A stretch of DNA of 64,000 nucleotides from Closterium sp. NIES-65. Its lineage: Eukaryota; Streptophyta; Zygnematophyceae; Desmidiales; Closteriaceae. Below the pieces are notes generated by a model. That model was given only the letters and a program-made list of their open reading frames with translations. It did no database searches and was not told the DNA's origin. Below are positions 1 through 10,674 of the stretch, in pieces. The stretch is from positions 1,885,501 through 1,949,500 of the forward strand of contig CANXME010000032.1 of NCBI GenBank assembly GCA_948144175.1, written 5' to 3'. A program made the translations under genes and the position numbers. Numbering within the stretch: the stretch's first letter is position 1; the number at the start of each line of letters is the position of its first letter.

Positions 1-733
1 CGCGAAGAGTACCCTCTCGGTAAGAACTTAGATTTTGAATTGTGTTCATGCTTCCTTAAGACTTGGTCCTAATATTCTCAAGAACACATCGCCCATTGTA
101 TTTGCAGTTTCATGGTCTTGCGAATGACATAGGGGCCTAGACTACTGGAATCGGTTTCAAGAAGGTAAGTTAGCGGGCACAGGCCCGCAGATTGGTTTGA
201 GGGTATGCTCATCGATCAGCGTGCCCCGGCCGCCCAGGTGTCCAAATCAGCGTTCATGGTTTCTTTTATACTGATTTTGCAAGTGTAAAAATCATAAGTA
301 GACTGAACCATCAATGTAAAAAAGAAAACAAAGTTGAATCACCAATTGAACTCAAAGTTTGCCGCTGTGAGAGTTCCTTCCAGCGATGCAAAGCACGTCG
401 GCACGCGATCTGCTGTACAGCGCATGGCATCTTCAAGTGTGTGGGTGGGGTCTTGTGAATCTCGGGCCAGGTACATACTATACACACGCGTACCCCCCCC
501 CCCCCCCCCCCCCCCCCTTCGAATCGGTCAAGTCCGTTTCAGTGTGACTCACGACACTACACTGATTCGTCAGTTTTACTTCTACAGCAACACGGAAAAT
601 GGTCAGTGTGGCAAGGTAGTTTATACTGAAATTTCAGTGCAAAAATGAAGCATGTGCTGAATTTCCAGGGAAAACGAAAATCACAGCTACAAAATCAGCC
701 TGATCAGCGTGTTTTACGCTGATATCTGAGGGC
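1..733. other. Non-coding flank with a C25 tract
   Basis: No convincing gene is visible. A 57-bp stretch near 110-165 is bounded by a TTTGCAG acceptor-like and a GTAAGTT donor-like signal, but all three forward frames of it carry a stop, so at best it would be an untranslated exon. Positions 493-517 are an uninterrupted run of 25 C. The only open frame here (334-648) is low complexity through this tract and is not supported as a gene. Confidence 0.5.
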
Positions 734-1950
734 CTGAGCGGGCAACTCCTACCCGTTCTGTCTCACCGCAGTCCCCTTATGTCTCACCTCCTGTCCTTTC
801 TGCACTACCTTCCAACCACTTCCCCCACCTTCCCTCCTTACTGCTTCCTTCTCTCCTCTCCCCTTCCCATCGACACCCTACAATTCCCTCCACCTCATCC
901 CACTTCCATCCGCTACCGTCCCCTCCCCTTTCTAAACTATTCCCGTCCCGTCCATTCCGTTCCTTTCTGTAAACCCTCCACTTCCCTTCCATGCCCGGCT
1001 TAACCCTACCCTTCTCTTACCTGGCTTTCCATCCTCATCCCCTTACCTCTGGCACCGGATAACACACACACCATCCTCATGCCCTTACCCCATGCACTCG
1101 ATAACACACACACACACAGCATCCTCCTGCCCTTATCCCATGCACCCCATACCACATGCACATACTCACCACTCATGCCATTACCCCATGCACCCCATAC
1201 AACGCACACACACACACACACACACATACACACCTCATCGTTCATGCCCTAATTCACACCTCACTGCATGCCGCACACAACAGCGTGTTGGGCATCGCAC
1301 ATAGCGCCCACCAGCTCATGGACAATGCTGGCGGCGGCTGCTCACCACAATGCTAGCTTCCCCTGCCCGATCCGATGGCCCCATAGCTTCCCCTGCTATA
1401 TCTTCCCCTGTCTCATGGGTTTTCACTCTTCCCTGCCTTTGTATACCCTCTCTCCCCTCATTCTAGCACCTCCCGTCCCCCTTTCCCGTGCTCCCACTAT
1501 CCTCACTTCCCTGCATGGCCTGTGCTCTCTCCTCTCATCCTATCACCTCCCTTCCTTCTTTCCTTCCCTGCCTGTTTCCTCTCTTCCCTGTCTTCCCATT
1601 CTCTCCCCACTCCCCTCTCCCCCACACTTCCCTCTATCCCATTTTCCCTCTCTCCCCTGTTCCCTTTATCCCCTCCTCCCTCTCTCTCACATGTCCCTCT
1701 ATCCTCCCAACCCTCTATCCCCTTCTCCCTCTCTTCCATCTTCCCTCACTCCCGTCTTCCCTGTTTTTCCTGTGCCATGATTCCCCTCTTCCCTTTCCCC
1801 CCTCCCTTCCCTTCCCTCCGTCGTCCCTATCCAGACTCTTATTGTCTCCTCCTTTCCATCTCCCCCCTATTCCTACCTCTTCATCTCTCTCTCCTCCCCT
1901 TTCTCTATCTCCTCTTTCCTTTCTTTCTATCCACTGACTCATGTTGTGCC
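734..1950. repeat. Polypyrimidine CT-rich tract with (CA)n microsatellites
   Basis: About 1.2 kb with very strong strand asymmetry: the plus strand is mainly C and T in CCCTCT/CCTTCC-like runs. Two CA microsatellites lie near 1103-1118 and 1203-1227. Long open frames on both strands are Pro/Ser/Leu or Gly/Glu/Arg low complexity with no domain, as expected from base composition alone. 1950-2495 holds nothing recognisable. Confidence 0.75.
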
Positions 1951-2495
1951 AATACAGCTTATGCTAGCACCATAACTTTATCTTATTTTGCCTCCACAGT
2001 CTCTCGCATTCATTTCTCGGATTTCGCCTCTACCGTTTATCCCATTCATTTCTCGTGTTTTGCTTCTAGCGTCTCTCGCATTAATGTCTCCCTTTCCTTG
2101 ACAATTTCAGTGACAAGCATGTGGAGTTTCTATGCTTCAACTTGCCACATTCCAGCAAGACACTCCCGTTGAGTGACAAAGTAGCCCAGTACATTTTCTG
2201 GCAGGGGGGGAGAATAACCTTCTATACTAAGCTTCTTGGAAGGGTGTTGCACATATGGAAGTAAGAGAACTCATTGGGCTGCATGTGTCTGACAGTAATC
2301 CAACGCTGAGCTTGCATATTGTACCTAAACCCTAAACATGAGTAGGTATAAAACATCCACTAGTAGCATATCTGCTTCATTACGCTGCCCCTCTACTTCA
2401 ACAGTGCCAATTACGGAGAGGAGATGCCAGGGCAGGGAGATGAAACCTAAATCCTGAATGGCAGGAAGGGGAGACGAATGATAGGGAATGGGGAG

Positions 2496-2749
2496 TGTTG
2501 GAGTAGGCTAGAGCTCGCTCTGGTCCTTATTTTGGTGTTCTTATATTATTTCTCCATGCTTAGAGAGAATTACGCATTCAGGTTCAGTTTAGGTTCATTT
2601 CTTAGTTTTTTAGTACAAAGCGAACACACCCTAAGTTCAATTAGGGTTTCCAACCCTCTCTCATTTGTACCTCGACATTTTCTCTTCCTGTCCAACTTCT
2701 TTCACCTCACCAAAATCTCTCGCCATCCATGACTTCTCTAACTTCAACA
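2496..2749 (+). repeat. 5' LTR of element A
   Basis: Begins TGTTGGAGTAGGCTAGAGC and ends CTAACTTCAACA, so TG...CA termini, 254 bp. The same sequence recurs at 8604-9473 and, as a diverged reverse-strand solo copy, at 56072-56294. It provides the uninterrupted empty-site version of the sequence that carries the MITE in the 3' LTR. Confidence 0.92.
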
Positions 2750-2764
2750 TGGTATTCAGGAGCC
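2750..2764 (+). promoter_or_regulatory. Primer binding site of element A
   Basis: TGGTATTCAGGAGCC directly follows the LTR. It resembles the complement of the 3' end of initiator methionine tRNA (TGGTATCAGAGC in plant copia elements) with a T and a G inserted. Confidence 0.7.
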
Positions 2765-3917
2765 TAGCCCTAGGCGTTTCCCTTTTATCCGCATCTCTTA
2801 GAAATTTTCTGGTCCTTAGGCCATTTCCGCGCTAGACGATTTTTTTATTCTTCTATTTTTTTTCGTTTCTTTAAAGTCACACTTAGCATCCTCGCGGTTT
2901 TCTTCATTATAGTCACGCGGATGCTCTATTTCACTCAGTAGCGCGCCTCCCTACTGTCCGTTCGCTCTCCCGCGCCTTCCCCCTTCGTCGTGCCTCCTCC
3001 TCCTCACGTTCCCGACGATAGCGTGCTGATTTTTGCGTAGCGTGCTCAGCCACCCCCCCCCCCCCCCCCCCCCTCCCCTCCGCCCCCCTCCCGTCTCGCC
3101 GTGCACGCATTGCGCTGCCGTCGCCGCGCGCGCTTTGCTTCGTCGAGCAACGCGCGCGCCTGCCTCCTCTGCGGCGCACGCTGCCCTTTCCCAATCCGGC
3201 CTCCCCTCCCTCACCCTCCTCCTCCTTTCCTCTCTCCTTTGTGCATCCCTCTCTATCTCACCTCTTCCTCCTCCTTTCTCTCCTCATCTGTTGCAACTCG
3301 TACATGCTTGTGGCGCGCCCTTCCCACAAATCCGCCCCTCCACCATCCTCCTCCTCTCCTCTCTCCCTCTAACTCCCCTTCCGCTCTTTTTCCTCCACCT
3401 CTTTTCTCTCCCCATCTTCTGTAGCTGGTGGCTGATTGTGTTTTTTTGAAGTTATTGCTCCTCCACACCTTCCCCCCTCCTTAGTACCCTCCCCTCAACT
3501 GCTCAACTGCGAACTCCTTCACAACTATCCCTCCTCTTATTTCTCCCCTCAGCATCACAGCAGTAGACTACCCCCCCACTATCCCTCCTCCTCTAGTTTC
3601 TCCCCTCAGCGGCGCAGCAGCAGACTACTCCGCCATATCCCTCCTCCTCTAGTTTCTTCCCTCAGCGGTGCAGCAGCAGATTACTCCGCCACAATCCCTC
3701 CTCTTGTTTCTCCCCTCAGCGGCGCAGCAGCAGACTACTCCGTCAATATCCCTCCTCCTCTTGTTTCTCCCCTCAGCGGCTCAGCAGCAGACTACTCCGT
3801 CGATACCTCCTCCTCTTGTTTCTCCCCTCAGCGGCTCAACAGCAGACTCATTCGCCCTTATTCCTCCGCCTCTTATACCTCTCCCCTCATCTGCTCTACA
3901 GCTGTCTCCTCCTCCTT
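2765..3917 (+). repeat. Element A leader with 54-57 bp tandem repeats
   Basis: Untranslated leader between primer site and gag, rich in pyrimidines, with a C21 run at 3053-3073. From about 3530 to 3850 roughly six imperfect copies of a 54-57 bp unit occur, each containing CTCAGCGGC, GCAGCAGCAGA and CTACTCCG. The unit is near a multiple of three and one frame reads as an Ala/Asp/Tyr/Ser-Pro-Pro-Leu peptide repeat, but there is no evidence that it is translated. Confidence 0.75.
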
Positions 3918-5135
3918 ATGGCGACCTCTCTCACCCTCCCCTCCCTCCCTCTGCTAGTCCTTCAGCTTGCGCCTGATGGCAGCGTAGTCAACTTCCCCAG
4001 TTGGCTAAACTGTCTTGAGCGCATGCTGTCTGGCACCCTCGTGAGTGGCTTTAACCTCTGGTTTGTCACTCAGCAGAGTGGTTTTGGCGCCATTCCTAAA
4101 CCTGCCTCTGCACCTACCTCTACCTCCTCTGACCCCTATACTGATGGCCTTTGTGCTGCTATCGCTGAAACTGAGCGGATTGCGGCCACGGCCCAAGCCA
4201 CTGCTGCGGCTGCTCCTGACAATGCTGCAGCGCGTGACCTTGCTCGTGTTCTTGCTGAGTCCCTCGAGAGCACCCGCAAGCGCCTCACTGAAAACCTTGC
4301 TGCCCGCCCTCCTCGCTCTGCCTCTACGCTCTCTGCTTCTGCTCCATCTCACTCTGACCTTCTCGCTGACTGGCATGTTGCTAACGCACCTGCCTGCCAG
4401 GTCATCCTTGCCTGCCTACCTCCAACCCTTCTCCCTCACTGCTCTCACATCCGCTATGCCAAGGACCTTCTCGGCTATCTTACCGAGCGCTTCTAGTCGC
4501 AGGCTCCTATCAGTGTCATTGCCCTCTTACGCGAGCTCACCTCTCTTCGCCTTGCTGACTTCACCACCATGGCGGACTACATCGCTCGTGTGCAGACGCT
4601 GTTCTCCCAACTTGCCTCTCAAAAGTTTGAACTTTTCGATCATGTGTGCGGTGCCCTCCTCCTCACAAGCCTCACTCCTGAATACAGTGTTCATGTCACT
4701 CTGTATGGTGAGCGCCCTGCCGACCAGTGGTCGTTCTCTCGTGTCTCTGCCTTCCTCCTCCAGGCAGAGCTCAACCTCCGCAGCTGCCCTCCTACTGCCA
4801 CCGCTGTCACACCCTCTTCCGCCCCCCCTCCTCTCCCCACCTCCACTGCCGCCGATGCTTCCTCTCGCCCTCGCAACACCTTTCCTCCTTGCACCTACAT
4901 CATTTGCCAGGGGCCCCGCAAGGGTCAGCCCTGCGGTCGCACCAATCATCCTGCCTCCTCCTGCTTCCAAAAGCTCACCGATGACTGGTTTCTAGCTGGC
5001 AACACTGGTCACCCTCCCAACTGGCTTCAACTCTCTCGTCAGCGTCGCCAGTCTTCTGCCCTGGCGGTACTTGTGGCTCCCGACTCGGGTACCAGTGCTC
5101 AAACCTCTGCTCTTAGTGTGATTATGCCTAGTTAG
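3918..5135 (+). pseudogene. gag: Element A gag (nonsense-interrupted)
   Basis: Nucleocapsid/capsid-like protein that would coat the retroelement RNA in cytoplasmic particles. The first in-frame ATG that gives a gag-like product is at 3918; the frame runs about 406 codons with one internal TAG at 4494-4496 and a terminal TAG at 5133-5135. The N-terminal half has a capsid-like helical region; the 4569-5135 part contains MADYIARV and a C-terminal finger with spacing C-X13-C-X4-H-X4-C (starts CTYIIC, ends PASSCF). This replaces the usual copia CX2CX4HX4C knuckle, and the same finger recurs in elements C, D, E and F. Protease continues in the same frame, so gag-pol was probably one ORF. Gag identity is by position and finger; the capsid fold is not proven. 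Confidence 0.75.
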
Positions 5136-5162
5136 GATAGTATTCTGGGGGCTTCTCCCCTT

Positions 5163-6559
5163 ATGGACCCTCATTTTGCCATGATGTTTGCTCCTTTTGT
5201 TAATGGCAATGATTCTCAGTATCATCGTCCCACAGCTGCTGCTCTTTCTCTCCCTCACACTCTTGAGTTTGTTCTTGACAATGGTGCCACTGACTCTGTT
5301 TTTCGTGACGCTGGTGTGCTTCGCTCTTTTCCCCATCCCCTCTCCATTCAAGGAGCTGGGGATACCATGACCATGACTTGCACTGCTACCTCCTCTCTTC
5401 CCAGTCCTGCCTCTTCCTCTGGTGCTGTGACTGGCCTCTATGTCCCTTCCTGTCGCCACAACCTTCTCTCTCTCTCTCTGCTCTTCAACGTTTTTGTGTG
5501 CGAGCTATCTTTCCTGAATGTGACTCCTATTGTGATCTCTATCATCGCAGCCACCATCTTGCACGCTTTACTCTTTCCCCTATCACTCGCCTCTACACTC
5601 TTCGTGTCTCTCTCCCCCCTTCTTCCCATCATGCCTCTTCTGCTTCCACCCCTCCTGTTCCCTCTTGCGACTGTCATTCTCTCACTCAACCTACCCTTCT
5701 CCTCCATCATCAGCTTGGCCACCCCAATTTTCCCCTTCTTCGCAGTATGGTCTCCTCCAAGCTTCTTCATGGCCTCCCTTTCTCTCTCCCCCCCCTTCCT
5801 CCCTCTCTTGCTCCTCCATGCACCCCATGTGTCCAGGCCAAATTATCCCAGTCACCCCATCCCTTGTCTCCCTCTGCCTCTCCCCAACCCCTTGACCTTG
5901 TTCATATGGACCTCTGGGGTCCTTCATCTACTGCTTCTCCTCAGGTTCATCGCTGCTTTCTGATTTTGGTTGATGACCACTCACGATTTGCCACTGTCTA
6001 TCCCCTCCGTGCCAAATCTGACGCTCCCTCCCTCATCATTCGCTGGGCTGAGCAGGCTCGTTTACGCTTTAAGCGTCCTGTCGCGCGCTTCCACTCGGAT
6101 GGTGGTGGCGAATTCTTTAATCACTCTCTCTCCTCCTACTGTGCCTCTCATGGCATTTGCCAGACCTCCACTCTTCTTCACTCACCAGAACAGAATGGGT
6201 TGCCGAGCATCGCAATCGCACTCTCATGGAAATCACTCGCTGCCTTCTCACCCATGCCTCTGCTCCCCACTCTCTTTGGAGTTATGCTCTCCTCCATGCC
6301 ACTCTACTCTAACCTCCGCCCTCATCCTCTTCGCCCTACTACCACCCCCTTCCAGCTTTGGACTGGCCGCCAGCCCTCTGTTCGCCCTCTTCGGGTCTGG
6401 GGGTGTGTCGCCCATGTTCTTGTCAATCCAGCAGACCGGTCCCGTCAGGGTGGGAAACTCGCTCCCAAGACGCAGCTCTGTGCATTCCTTGGCATCAACT
6501 CTGACTGTCTTGGCTATCTTTTCTATGCCCCTTCCTCTCACCAACTCATCCGCAGCTAG
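5163..6559 (+). pseudogene. pol: Element A pol: protease and integrase part (frameshifted)
   Basis: Aspartic protease motif LDNGATDS (DSGA/DTGA family, N at the second position) near 5277, followed by LYVPSCRHNLLSLS, typical of copia protease ends. A shift from the gag frame occurs around the CT dinucleotide run at 5463-5485. Integrase then reads HH...CC (LLHHQLGHP, CTPCVQAK), HMDLWGPS, HSDGGGEF and PEQNG, giving the first two catalytic Asp residues. A one-base loss near 6199 moves the catalytic Glu segment to another frame, and a second indel near 6305 restores frame. The integrase C-terminal GKL..K...FLG region ends at a TAG at 6557. Domain assignment is firm; function is lost. Confidence 0.85.
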
Positions 6560-6880
6560 GACATCATTTTCGATGAGACTCAATCCCCATTCCATTCCCC
6601 CCCACCCGCCCCTCCTGTCCCCTCTCTTCACTAGTCTGATTTCGATCAGCCGCCGTCTGTCCTTCCCTCCCCTCCCCACCCCCCCCCCCCCCCCTCCTAT
6701 CCCGCCCCTTCCCACCCCTCCCTCTGCGCAGCCTCTACTGCCTCCCCTTTTGACATCATCTCTGGCGCCTCCCCACCCGCCTCTTCCTCTTCGGCTCCCC
6801 TCCTTTCCTCACTTCCATCTTGCTCTCCACCTCCTTCGTCTGTTCCCATTCCCCCCCCTTCCCCACGCCTTACTCGCTCC
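6560..6880 (+). other. Element A integrase-RT linker, low complexity
   Basis: Pro/Ser-rich linker expected between integrase and RT, with a C16 run at 6679-6694. Reading frame is not maintained through the homopolymer. No other feature is visible. Confidence 0.6.
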
Positions 6881-8593
6881 ATGACTTGCGCACTTTCTAA
6901 TTTTCAGCACTCAGCTCTTTTCACTCGTCTTTCTCCATCCCAGAATGTTACTCTTCTTGAAGATCGCTTTGAGGAGCTCTTCAATATTCATCTTGTTTCT
7001 CCTCTTCTGTGTGTCACCGTTGGTGACTTAAGCAATTCTCCCACTCTTCTCTCTGTCGACACTCTTGCCATTCCCACCCCTCAGTCCTACTCCGAGGCTG
7101 TGTCGGGCTTTCATGCCACTGAGTGGATGGCTGCCATCATTGCTGAGTGTGAGGCATTCACTAGAACTAATTCATACATTGACTCTGTCCCCCCCCCTGG
7201 CGCCACCATTGTCACAGGCAAATGGGTCTTCCGTGTCAAGCAGCTGCCCGGCAAACTTCCTTTCTTCAAGGCCCGCTACTGTGCCAAGGGGTTCACTCAG
7301 CGTGAAAGCATTGATTACTTTGCCACTTACTCCCCCACAGCCCGTCTCCCCACCCTTCGCTTCCTTGACTTAAGTGCTCGCTGGAATTGGGAGATCCATT
7401 CCATGGACGTTTCCAATGCTTTCCTCCAGGGCGAGCCGCATGAGCAGATATTCATTGAGCGTCCCGCTGGCTTTCCTCGCCCTTTCCCTCTAGGCACGGT
7501 TTGGGAATTGAAACGACCTGTGTATGGCCTTAAACAGGCCCCACGCGAGTGGCACGCCAAGCTCGCCTCCACCCTTCACTCTCTTGGCTTCTCTACCTCC
7601 ACCTCCGACCCCATTCTCTTCATTCGCACATCCCCCCATAGGCTTTGCATCCTTGCCTATGTGGACGATTTGGTGCCGCTTGCTGAGGACTCCGCCGATC
7701 TTGCAGCTGTCAAGAAAGCCCTGCAGGCGCGTCTCATGTGCAAGGACCTGGGCGAGCTTTGTCACTACTTCGGCATGGAGATCCGTCGTAATCGTGCTGC
7801 CCGCACCATCACCAAGCCGATCTCCACCCCTCTTCCCGCTATCCATCAACTCAGTGCCCCTGCCGTCCCTGCTCCCTCCTCTAAGCTGCGGCCTTATCCT
7901 AAGCTCGTTGGATCTCTCATGTATGCTATGGTGTGCACTCGCCCCGACCTTGCTTACCCCCTCAGTGTTCTCTCTCGCTTTGTTGGCGTAGGCCACCACA
8001 CTGACGTGCAATGGGCGGCTGCTAACTGCGTCCTGCGCTATCTGCGCGCCACCTCTGACCTTGCTCTCACTCTTGGTGGCTCTGTTCCTCCCGTTCTCTC
8101 CGGCTACAGTGACTCTTCTTATGCTGAATCCCGCCCTGATCTCCGCTCATCTCAGGGCTATGGTTTTAATCTTGGCAGTGGTCTCATAAGCTGGCGCTCT
8201 ACTCGATCATCCTCTTTCTGCCTCTCCACCAACGAGGCTGAGTTGTACGCAGGTACCTTGGCAGCTCAGGAGGCTCGCTGGCTCTCCTTTCTCCTTGCTG
8301 AGCTTGGTCACTCTCAGTCCTCTGTGACGCTCTCCTGTGACAGTGCGAGCATGATTCATCTCACTGAAGATCCTATCTATCACGCCCGCAGCAAGCATAT
8401 CGAGGTCCGCTATTTCTTTGTGCGCGAGCTAGTGCAGTCTGGTTTCTTAATTCTTTGCAAGGTGGACGCTGCTGCCAACCTTGCTGACATTTTCACCAAG
8501 GCCCTTCCGCGTGCGCGAGCTTGGGCTCACGCGTCTCTCCACTTATGGGGGTGTGCCGGTTCGCTAGGTGTTTTGCTCCAGAGCTTCACCTAG
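6881..8593 (+). pseudogene. pol: Element A pol: reverse transcriptase and RNase H
   Basis: 570-codon open frame. RT begins near residue 95 with PPPGATIVTGKWVFRVK, FKARYCAKGF, then MDVSNAFLQG (first catalytic Asp), YGLKQAPREWH, and AYVDDLV with catalytic YVDD at 7658-7669 (residues 260-263). RNase H has YSDSSYA, STNEAELYA, CDSASMIHL and ADIFTKAL, covering the expected acidic residues. Between residues reading GMEIRRNRAARTIT and KPISTPL about 18-19 residues are missing compared with element D, an in-frame deletion after the palm. The frame is open, so this segment decayed less than gag and integrase, but the deletion probably inactivates it. The start codon given is simply the first ATG after the linker; the natural product is part of a polyprotein. 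Confidence 0.9.
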
Positions 8594-8603
8594 CCTGGGG
8601 GTG

Positions 8604-9473
8604 TGTTGGAGTAGGCTAGAGCTCGCTCTGGTCTTTATTTTGGTGTTCTTATATTATTTCTCCATGCTTAGAGAGAGTTACGCATTCAGGTTCATTTTAG
8701 GCTTAGTGGGAATATACGCATATAGCGTATGTATGCGTATCGTATATACGCTAACGTATATACGCTAAACGCTGAAGAAATTCCTGGGCAGGGTGAAAAA
8801 AAATATCGTGCTCAACATCGAGAAGGTATTCGTATTCTCATTAAGAATTTCGTAGCATTCTCTTAAGTCTGAACTTCGATTAGGGTGGGATGTGTAGTAG
8901 ACACTTTCGCTAGAAGGAAAAGTAGGAATCGGGATGAGCTCTGTTGGGAAGCGGGAAATGTTGAGTGCAGTTGGGCTGGCTGGTTAGTAGCGTGAGTGGG
9001 GTTTGTTGGGGGAACGTTTTTGACAGGTTGGAGTTCGTAGATGGGATGGTTTTCAATGCGGTACTAATCAAAATTGTAGATCTGAACTGCCAGACGCGAT
9101 TGTAAGGCAATTCCCGCTTCCCTACAACCCCGAATTGCACCTCGACTTCGGTGAAATGCTCACCAGGAGATTCCGCATCTTTCCGTATACACACGATTTT
9201 TTTCCTCGGGCAGCCCCTAAAAAAATATGAAAGCGCATAGCGTTTTGCGTATGAACGCAAGCGTATATACGCTATACGCTTTAGGTTCTGAGCGTATATT
9301 CCCACTAAGATTTTAGGTTCATTTCCTAGTTTTTTAGTACAAACCAAACACACCCTAGGTTCAATTAGGGTTTCCAACCCTCTCTTTTGTACCTCGACAT
9401 TTTCTCTTCCTAGTCCAACTTTCTTTCACCTCACCAAAATCTCTTGCCATCCATGGCTTCTCTAACTTCAACA
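8604..9473 (+). repeat. 3' LTR of element A, split by a MITE
   Basis: Preceded by a short purine tract (GCCTGGGGGTG), starts TGTTGGAGTAGG at 8604 and ends CTAACTTCAACA at 9473. LTR sequence stops at 8701 and resumes at 9310. After removal of the insert it is 254 bp, the same as the 5' LTR. Confidence 0.93.
8702..9309. mobile_element. MITE, hAT-like (8-bp target duplication)
   Basis: 608-bp insertion with perfect 18-bp terminal inverted repeats (CTTAGTGGGAATATACGC at 8702 and its complement ending at 9309), flanked by the direct duplication ATTTTAGG at 8694-8701 and 9310-9317. The 5' LTR of the same element holds the uninterrupted site. An 8-bp duplication fits hAT (or P) transposases. No transposase ORF is inside; both ends are rich in GCGTATATACGC-type palindromes. 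It must be mobilised in trans, if at all. The superfamily call rests on duplication length only. Confidence 0.9.
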
Positions 9474-10477
9474 GGGTGTACATGGGAGAGAAAGGAGATG
9501 GGAGGAAGGGAAGGGAGATGATAAAGTAGATAGGCACATGAAGAGGGGAAGGGGCAAGGTAAACAGGGAGGACAAGCGGACCGCGCAAAGAGAAGGGGAA
9601 AGCAAGAGGCAAGGGAAGGGGTTAGGGGCAAGGGGAAGGGCGAGAGCATGAGCAGTAAGAAGGGTCAAAGGCACAAGGCAAGGGGCAAGGGCAAGGGAAA
9701 GAGTGTGGGCAAGCGCAAGGGGCAAAGGCAAGGACATATCCCACTCTCATGCATGCTGCACATAAACAGCCCCACATGCCCACCTCAGGGTGCTCAGTGT
9801 GCTAGGGCACGCACGCCACCCCATTTTGGGTCGATTCAAATACAAAGCGGCGTGAACCCCCCCTGCTCACCTCGAGATGCACAGTGCACCATGGGCACGC
9901 CACCTGCTGCATCATCGGGCCTCCTCCCAACTCCCCAGCCCCATCCCACCTCCGCCACTCCCTGCTATCATCCTGCCATCGCCTGGCCCCGAAGGCAGTA
10001 GGGCCACTCGGAATCTCCCCCGCGCTCTCCCCTTCCCCCCTGGAGAGGAGGGAGAGGGGGAGGGGGCGGGGGCAGCGCCGCAGGTGGGACAGGGGGCGGC
10101 AGGATGGGGAAGCAACGCCCCCGCATTGCACCTGCTGCACGTGCTCGGCACAGGCGTGCCCGGACCATGCACACTGCCACTGGGGGGGATTACGGAGGGG
10201 GGAGGAGGAGGGGAGATGATAGGGAGAGATATGTGGGACAGTGGGGGATAACGATATGTGGTTTTAGAAAAAAAGAAAGTGGGATGGAGAGATGGAGAGA
10301 CACAGGGAGATAGAGACAGAGGGCGGGAGTATGGGGGGGGGGGGGGGGGGGGGAGAGGGAGTTGAGAGAGCGGTGATATGTTGTAAAGATCAAGAGGAGT
10401 GGAATAGCGAGGCGAAGAAGGTTAACGCACTCAAGTGTAAGTAACACATTCCATGCCACCCATCCCTTTCCAATCCA
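9474..10477. other. Intergenic; purine-rich and possible minus-strand exons
   Basis: 9480-9740 is purine-rich GGGAAGGGGCAAGG-like simple sequence. On the minus strand a segment near 9888-9925 reads as a 12-residue exon candidate with CPWC (QVACPWCTVHLE), preceded by an AG and followed by GTGAGC; a second candidate near 10080-10180 follows a pyrimidine-AG and has CSRCNAGAL and CPTC. These could be exons of a zinc-binding host protein, but no gene model can be completed. A run of 21 G lies at 10333-10353. Confidence 0.35.
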
Positions 10478-10674
10478 CCCAACCCACTCCCACCCAACAC
10501 CCAACCCACTCCCACCCAACACCCAACCCATTCCCACCCAACACCCAACCCACTCCCACCCAACACCCAACCCACTCCCACCCAACACCCAACCCACTCC
10601 CACCCAACACCCAACCCACTCCCACCCGACTCCCATCCCACTCCCAACCCACTACCAACCCACTCCCAACCCAC

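Larger units (their letters stand above)
2496..9473 (+). mobile_element. Ty1/copia retrotransposon A (nested MITE in 3' LTR)
   Basis: Complete in structure: 254-bp LTR, primer site, leader, gag, protease, integrase, RT, RNase H, purine tract and 3' LTR. The 3' LTR is interrupted by a 608-bp MITE; removing the MITE and one copy of its 8-bp duplication leaves exactly 254 bp. Flanking pentamers are GGGAG (2491-2495) and GGGTG (9474-9478), an almost perfect target duplication. Domain order PR-IN-RT-RH identifies Ty1/copia. The LTRs differ at roughly a dozen positions and the ORFs carry stops, frameshifts and an RT deletion, so the copy is inactive. Confidence 0.93.

Noticed and set aside
334..648. 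104-residue open frame with a polyproline run
   Set aside because: The frame exists only because a C25 homopolymer reads as proline; there is no domain, splice or expression signal.
1268..2172. Several overlapping 150-216-residue plus-strand ORFs
   Set aside because: All lie in the pyrimidine-rich tract and read as Ser/Pro/Leu/Phe repeats in every frame; composition explains the lack of stops.
8910..9377. 155-residue minus-strand ORF across the MITE end
   Set aside because: It crosses the MITE/LTR junction, which formed by transposition, and has no transposase motif.
10478..10640. Telomere-like array
   Set aside because: The unit is 22 bp with CCCAACCCACT cores, not the plant-type CCCTAAA or the Chlamydomonas-type CCCTAAAA, and it is internal.
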